Assembly: GCA_035455185.1 (NCBI GenBank)
Contig: DATIFQ010000023.1
Span: 1 to 8,678, forward strand
Direction: 5' to 3'
DNA length: 8,678 nt
DNA from: JAEHDI01 sp035455185
Lineage (GTDB): Bacteria; Acidobacteriota; Terriglobia; Bryobacterales; Bryobacteraceae
Shown: in pieces, positions 7,221 to 8,678 of the stretch
Layout: every line of letters starts with the position of its first letter
Position numbering within the stretch: position 1 is the stretch's first letter
Position numbers and translations under genes: made by a program
The notes under the pieces: model-generated
What the model saw: the letters and a program-made list of their open reading frames with translations, nothing else
Database searches by the model: none
Told to the model about the DNA's origin: nothing

Positions 7221-7620
7221 CTCCGTACTCACTGCGGTGACGCCTCCCCGGACGGTTGGGAAACGAGGAGACGTGTTCGCCACGAAGGTCACCGTCCAGC
7301 TCCGGAACGGCTACCACGTCAACAGCAACACGCCGGCGGACGAGTACCTGATTCCCCTGCGGCTCACATGGAACGCCTCGCCGCTTCAGGTTGTGGATGT
7401 GGCATATCCGAAACCGAGATTGGAGAACTACTCCTTCTCCACGAAGCCGGTTTCGGTGTTTACCGGGGATTTCGACATTGTGTCCCGATTCAAGGCGCCT
7501 CCGAATTCTCCACAGGGGCCTAGCGTGCTGGTCGGGAAACTGCGCTACCAGGCCTGTACAGCCACCGCCTGCCTTGCGCCGAAGACCGTCGAGGTCCGGC
7601 TTCCGGTTCACATCCAGTAA
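7129..7620 (+). CDS. Secreted stand-alone DsbD N-terminal (alpha) domain-like protein
   Basis: Exported protein of 163 residues resembling only the N-terminal periplasmic domain of the disulfide reductase DsbD. The signal peptide (MKLSDSLRRRPAVLFVALVLACLPSLWAQ) is followed by an immunoglobulin-like beta domain with RNGYHVNSNTPADEYLIPL and a C-terminal motif YQACTATACLAPKTVEV. C143 and C148 stand where DsbD-alpha has its redox pair, with four residues between them (five in E. coli DsbD, from memory). No transmembrane or thioredoxin domain follows, so it cannot pull electrons across the membrane by itself. The neighbouring TlpA may be its redox partner (inference). ATG 7129 is chosen for its signal peptide and the upstream AAGGGTGA (7113-7120). 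In-frame ATG 7096 would add WDWWVRVTTK and spoil the signal. The start lies 92 bases inside the TlpA gene. Confidence 0.85.
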   Translation: MKLSDSLRRRPAVLFVALVLACLPSLWAQSSSVLTAVTPPRTVGKRGDVFATKVTVQLRNGYHVNSNTPADEYLIPLRLTWNASPLQVVDVAYPKPRLENYSFSTKPVSVFTGDFDIVSRFKAPPNSPQGPSVLVGKLRYQACTATACLAPKTVEVRLPVHIQ

Positions 7621-7629
7621 ACTTGCGTT

Positions 7630-8499
7630 TTGAGGCGCCTGATCATACGCCCCGGTGCGATCGGGGACTGCATTCTGTCACTTCCAGCGATGGAGCGCCT
7701 GCGCGCGGGCTACACAGAAGTATGGGTCGCCGCGCAGAATTGCCCGTTCATCCGTTTTGCCGACGCTGTGGATTCGATCGGCGCCACGTCACTCGACCTG
7801 GTCGGCCTGCCGGGGGTGGAGCCGCCGCCGGGCGCAATCACCCGGCTGCGCGGCTTCGATGACATCGTTTCGTGGTATGGAAGCAACCGCGTGGAGTTTC
7901 AGGCTGCCGTGGCCGAACTCGGCCTGCCGTTCCGGTTTCTGACGGCGCTGCCGGATGAAACGCGGGGCGTCCACGCGGCGGACTTCTATCTGGAGCAAGC
8001 GCAGAGCCTGACGGGATGCGAAACGGGGGAAATCGCCTGTCCCACTCTGCGGATCGAGAGCCTGCCGCGTAATGAAGACTTCGTGGTGATTCATCCGTTT
8101 TCTGGCAGCAGCCGAAAGAACTGGCCACTCAAACGCTATCGAGAACTGGCGGAACGGCTGGCTGTGCAACTGTCTGTCCGCTGGTGTGCGGGCCCGGAGG
8201 AGTCACTCGAAGGCGCGGCCCGGTTCGATGATCTCTACGAATTGGCGAGCTGGATTTCCCGCGCCGCGGTATACATCGGGAACGATTCGGGGATCTCGCA
8301 CATGGCGGCAGCCGCCGGCGCGCCCGTGGTTGCGCTATTCGGACCGACCGATCCCGCGGTGTGGGCGCCGCGCGGCCCGAAAGTGCGGATTGTGTCCACG
8401 CGGCCAGCCGGCATGGAGATGGAGACGATCGAGGTCGACGAGGTGCTTTTGGCTGCCCGCGAACTACTCAGCGCTCAAACCCGACAGCGCTCAGAATGA
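7630..8499 (+). CDS. Glycosyltransferase family 9 (heptosyltransferase-like) protein
   Basis: Protein of 289 residues that likely transfers a sugar, typically from ADP-heptose, onto lipopolysaccharide core or another envelope glycan at the cytoplasmic face of the inner membrane. It opens with the GT9 N-terminal pattern MRRLIIRPGAIGDCILSLPA, where D13 matches the catalytic Asp position of WaaC. The donor-binding half carries IHPFSGSSRKNWPL (154-167), IGNDSGISHMAAAAGAPVV (216-234) and LFGPTDPAVW (236-245). The length is somewhat short for the family (about 300-350), with a compact acceptor half. The start is TTG 7630, nine bases after and in the same frame as the previous gene's TAA, with no convincing ribosome binding site, so translational coupling is likely. 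The donor is not provable from sequence. Its 3' end overlaps a convergent gene by 32 bases. Confidence 0.9.
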   Translation: MRRLIIRPGAIGDCILSLPAMERLRAGYTEVWVAAQNCPFIRFADAVDSIGATSLDLVGLPGVEPPPGAITRLRGFDDIVSWYGSNRVEFQAAVAELGLPFRFLTALPDETRGVHAADFYLEQAQSLTGCETGEIACPTLRIESLPRNEDFVVIHPFSGSSRKNWPLKRYRELAERLAVQLSVRWCAGPEESLEGAARFDDLYELASWISRAAVYIGNDSGISHMAAAAGAPVVALFGPTDPAVWAPRGPKVRIVSTRPAGMEMETIEVDEVLLAARELLSAQTRQRSE

Positions 8500-8678
8500 C
8501 GCCAAGTTTGCGGTGATCACCCGCGACGGAGAATGTCCGGTCCGCGGTGATAGTGACTGTCGGGCTATCCGACAGCGTCACGACGGGCTCGGAAGTCAGG
8601 GTGTATGTTCCGGGGGCGGCGAAGGTCTTGTCCGCGACCTGCACTCCGTCGACGGTAACCGTGATGCGGCGGGCCGGC
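8468..8678 (-). CDS. C-terminal fragment of a minus-strand gene, beta-rich domain (partial, 5' end beyond window)
   Basis: Reading the minus strand from 8677 gives 69 open residues ending at TGA (complement of 8468-8470). The fragment begins PARRITVTVDGVQVADKTFA and ends GDHRKLGVILSAVGFER. Alternating Val/Thr stretches (RITVTVDGVQV, PTVTITADRTFS) indicate beta strands. The closing pattern of charged residues before LGVIL resembles C-terminal beta-sandwich domains that I associate with some glycan-related proteins in Acidobacteriota; this is a recollection, not a search result. The codon pattern is consistent with coding, since the other two minus frames are less plausible; for example, the frame beginning at 8678 meets a stop. 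Convergent overlap with the GT9 gene is 32 bases. The function of the full gene cannot be determined here. Confidence 0.6.
   Translation of the reverse strand, partial: PARRITVTVDGVQVADKTFAAPGTYTLTSEPVVTLSDSPTVTITADRTFSVAGDHRKLGVILSAVGFER
8553..8581. repeat. Inverted repeat (hairpin) just beyond the GT9 gene, inside the convergent gene
   Basis: GTGAC TGTCGG (8553-8563) can pair with CCGACA (8569-8574) and GTCAC (8577-8581) around the loop GCTAT, leaving a two-base bulge (GC, 8575-8576). That gives 11 paired bases. It lies about 55 bases past the GT9 stop. No run of T follows on either strand, so it is not a standard intrinsic terminator, and it may be only a chance product of the coding sequence. 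Confidence 0.35.

Noticed and set aside
1..8678. CRISPR arrays, tRNA/rRNA genes, insertion sequences, phage or toxin-antitoxin genes
   Set aside because: No repeated spacer pattern, tRNA-like cloverleaf, transposase or terminal inverted repeats were seen on reading both strands.

Overview
The window is GC-rich bacterial DNA packed with genes that nearly all read on the + strand. The gene set suggests a soil-type Acidobacteriota, probably Bryobacterales/Solibacter-like. It includes a UroD-family protein, an isoamylase-type debranching enzyme, a secreted sialate esterase, a parvulin with a degenerate active site, a TlpA lipoprotein next to a stand-alone DsbD-alpha-like protein, and a GT9 glycosyltransferase. 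The taxonomic placement is an inference from protein style, frequent GTG/TTG starts and TANAAT-type -10 elements. No 16S or other marker gene is present.

Left part (71-4937), carbohydrate and one-carbon flavour: a uroporphyrinogen-decarboxylase-superfamily protein that is not HemE and resembles the zinc methyltransferase branch (71-1264); a glycogen debranching enzyme of the GlgX/isoamylase type with all GH13 motifs (1338-3437, GTG start with a strong ribosome binding site); and a secreted SGNH-type sialate O-acetylesterase (3504-4937). These three share a direction, but gaps of about 70 bases and a possible promoter before the esterase leave it open whether they form one operon.

Right part (5015-8499), a compact envelope-oriented cluster: a secreted SurA/PpiC-like parvulin whose two active-site histidines are both tyrosine; an unrecognised cytoplasmic protein with HExxH plus a downstream E...E...D motif, probably a gluzincin-like metallopeptidase; a TlpA-type thioredoxin lipoprotein; a secreted single-domain DsbD-alpha-like protein whose signal peptide is encoded inside the 3' end of the TlpA gene (92-base overlap); and a GT9 (heptosyltransferase-family) glycosyltransferase. 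Gaps are 6 bases (parvulin/metallopeptidase), 19 bases (metallopeptidase/TlpA) and 9 bases (DsbD-like/GT9). The parvulin has an extended -10 promoter upstream, and a perfect TATAAT covers the stop of the metallopeptidase gene, so the redox pair plus GT9 may also be transcribed separately.

The right edge (8468-8678) carries the C-terminal 69 residues of a minus-strand gene that runs off the window. It converges on the GT9 gene and overlaps it by 32 bases. No RNA genes, insertion sequences, CRISPR arrays or phage genes were seen. Nothing here is clearly a new system. The best leads are the parvulin/metallopeptidase pair and the DsbD-alpha-like protein without a membrane transporter.
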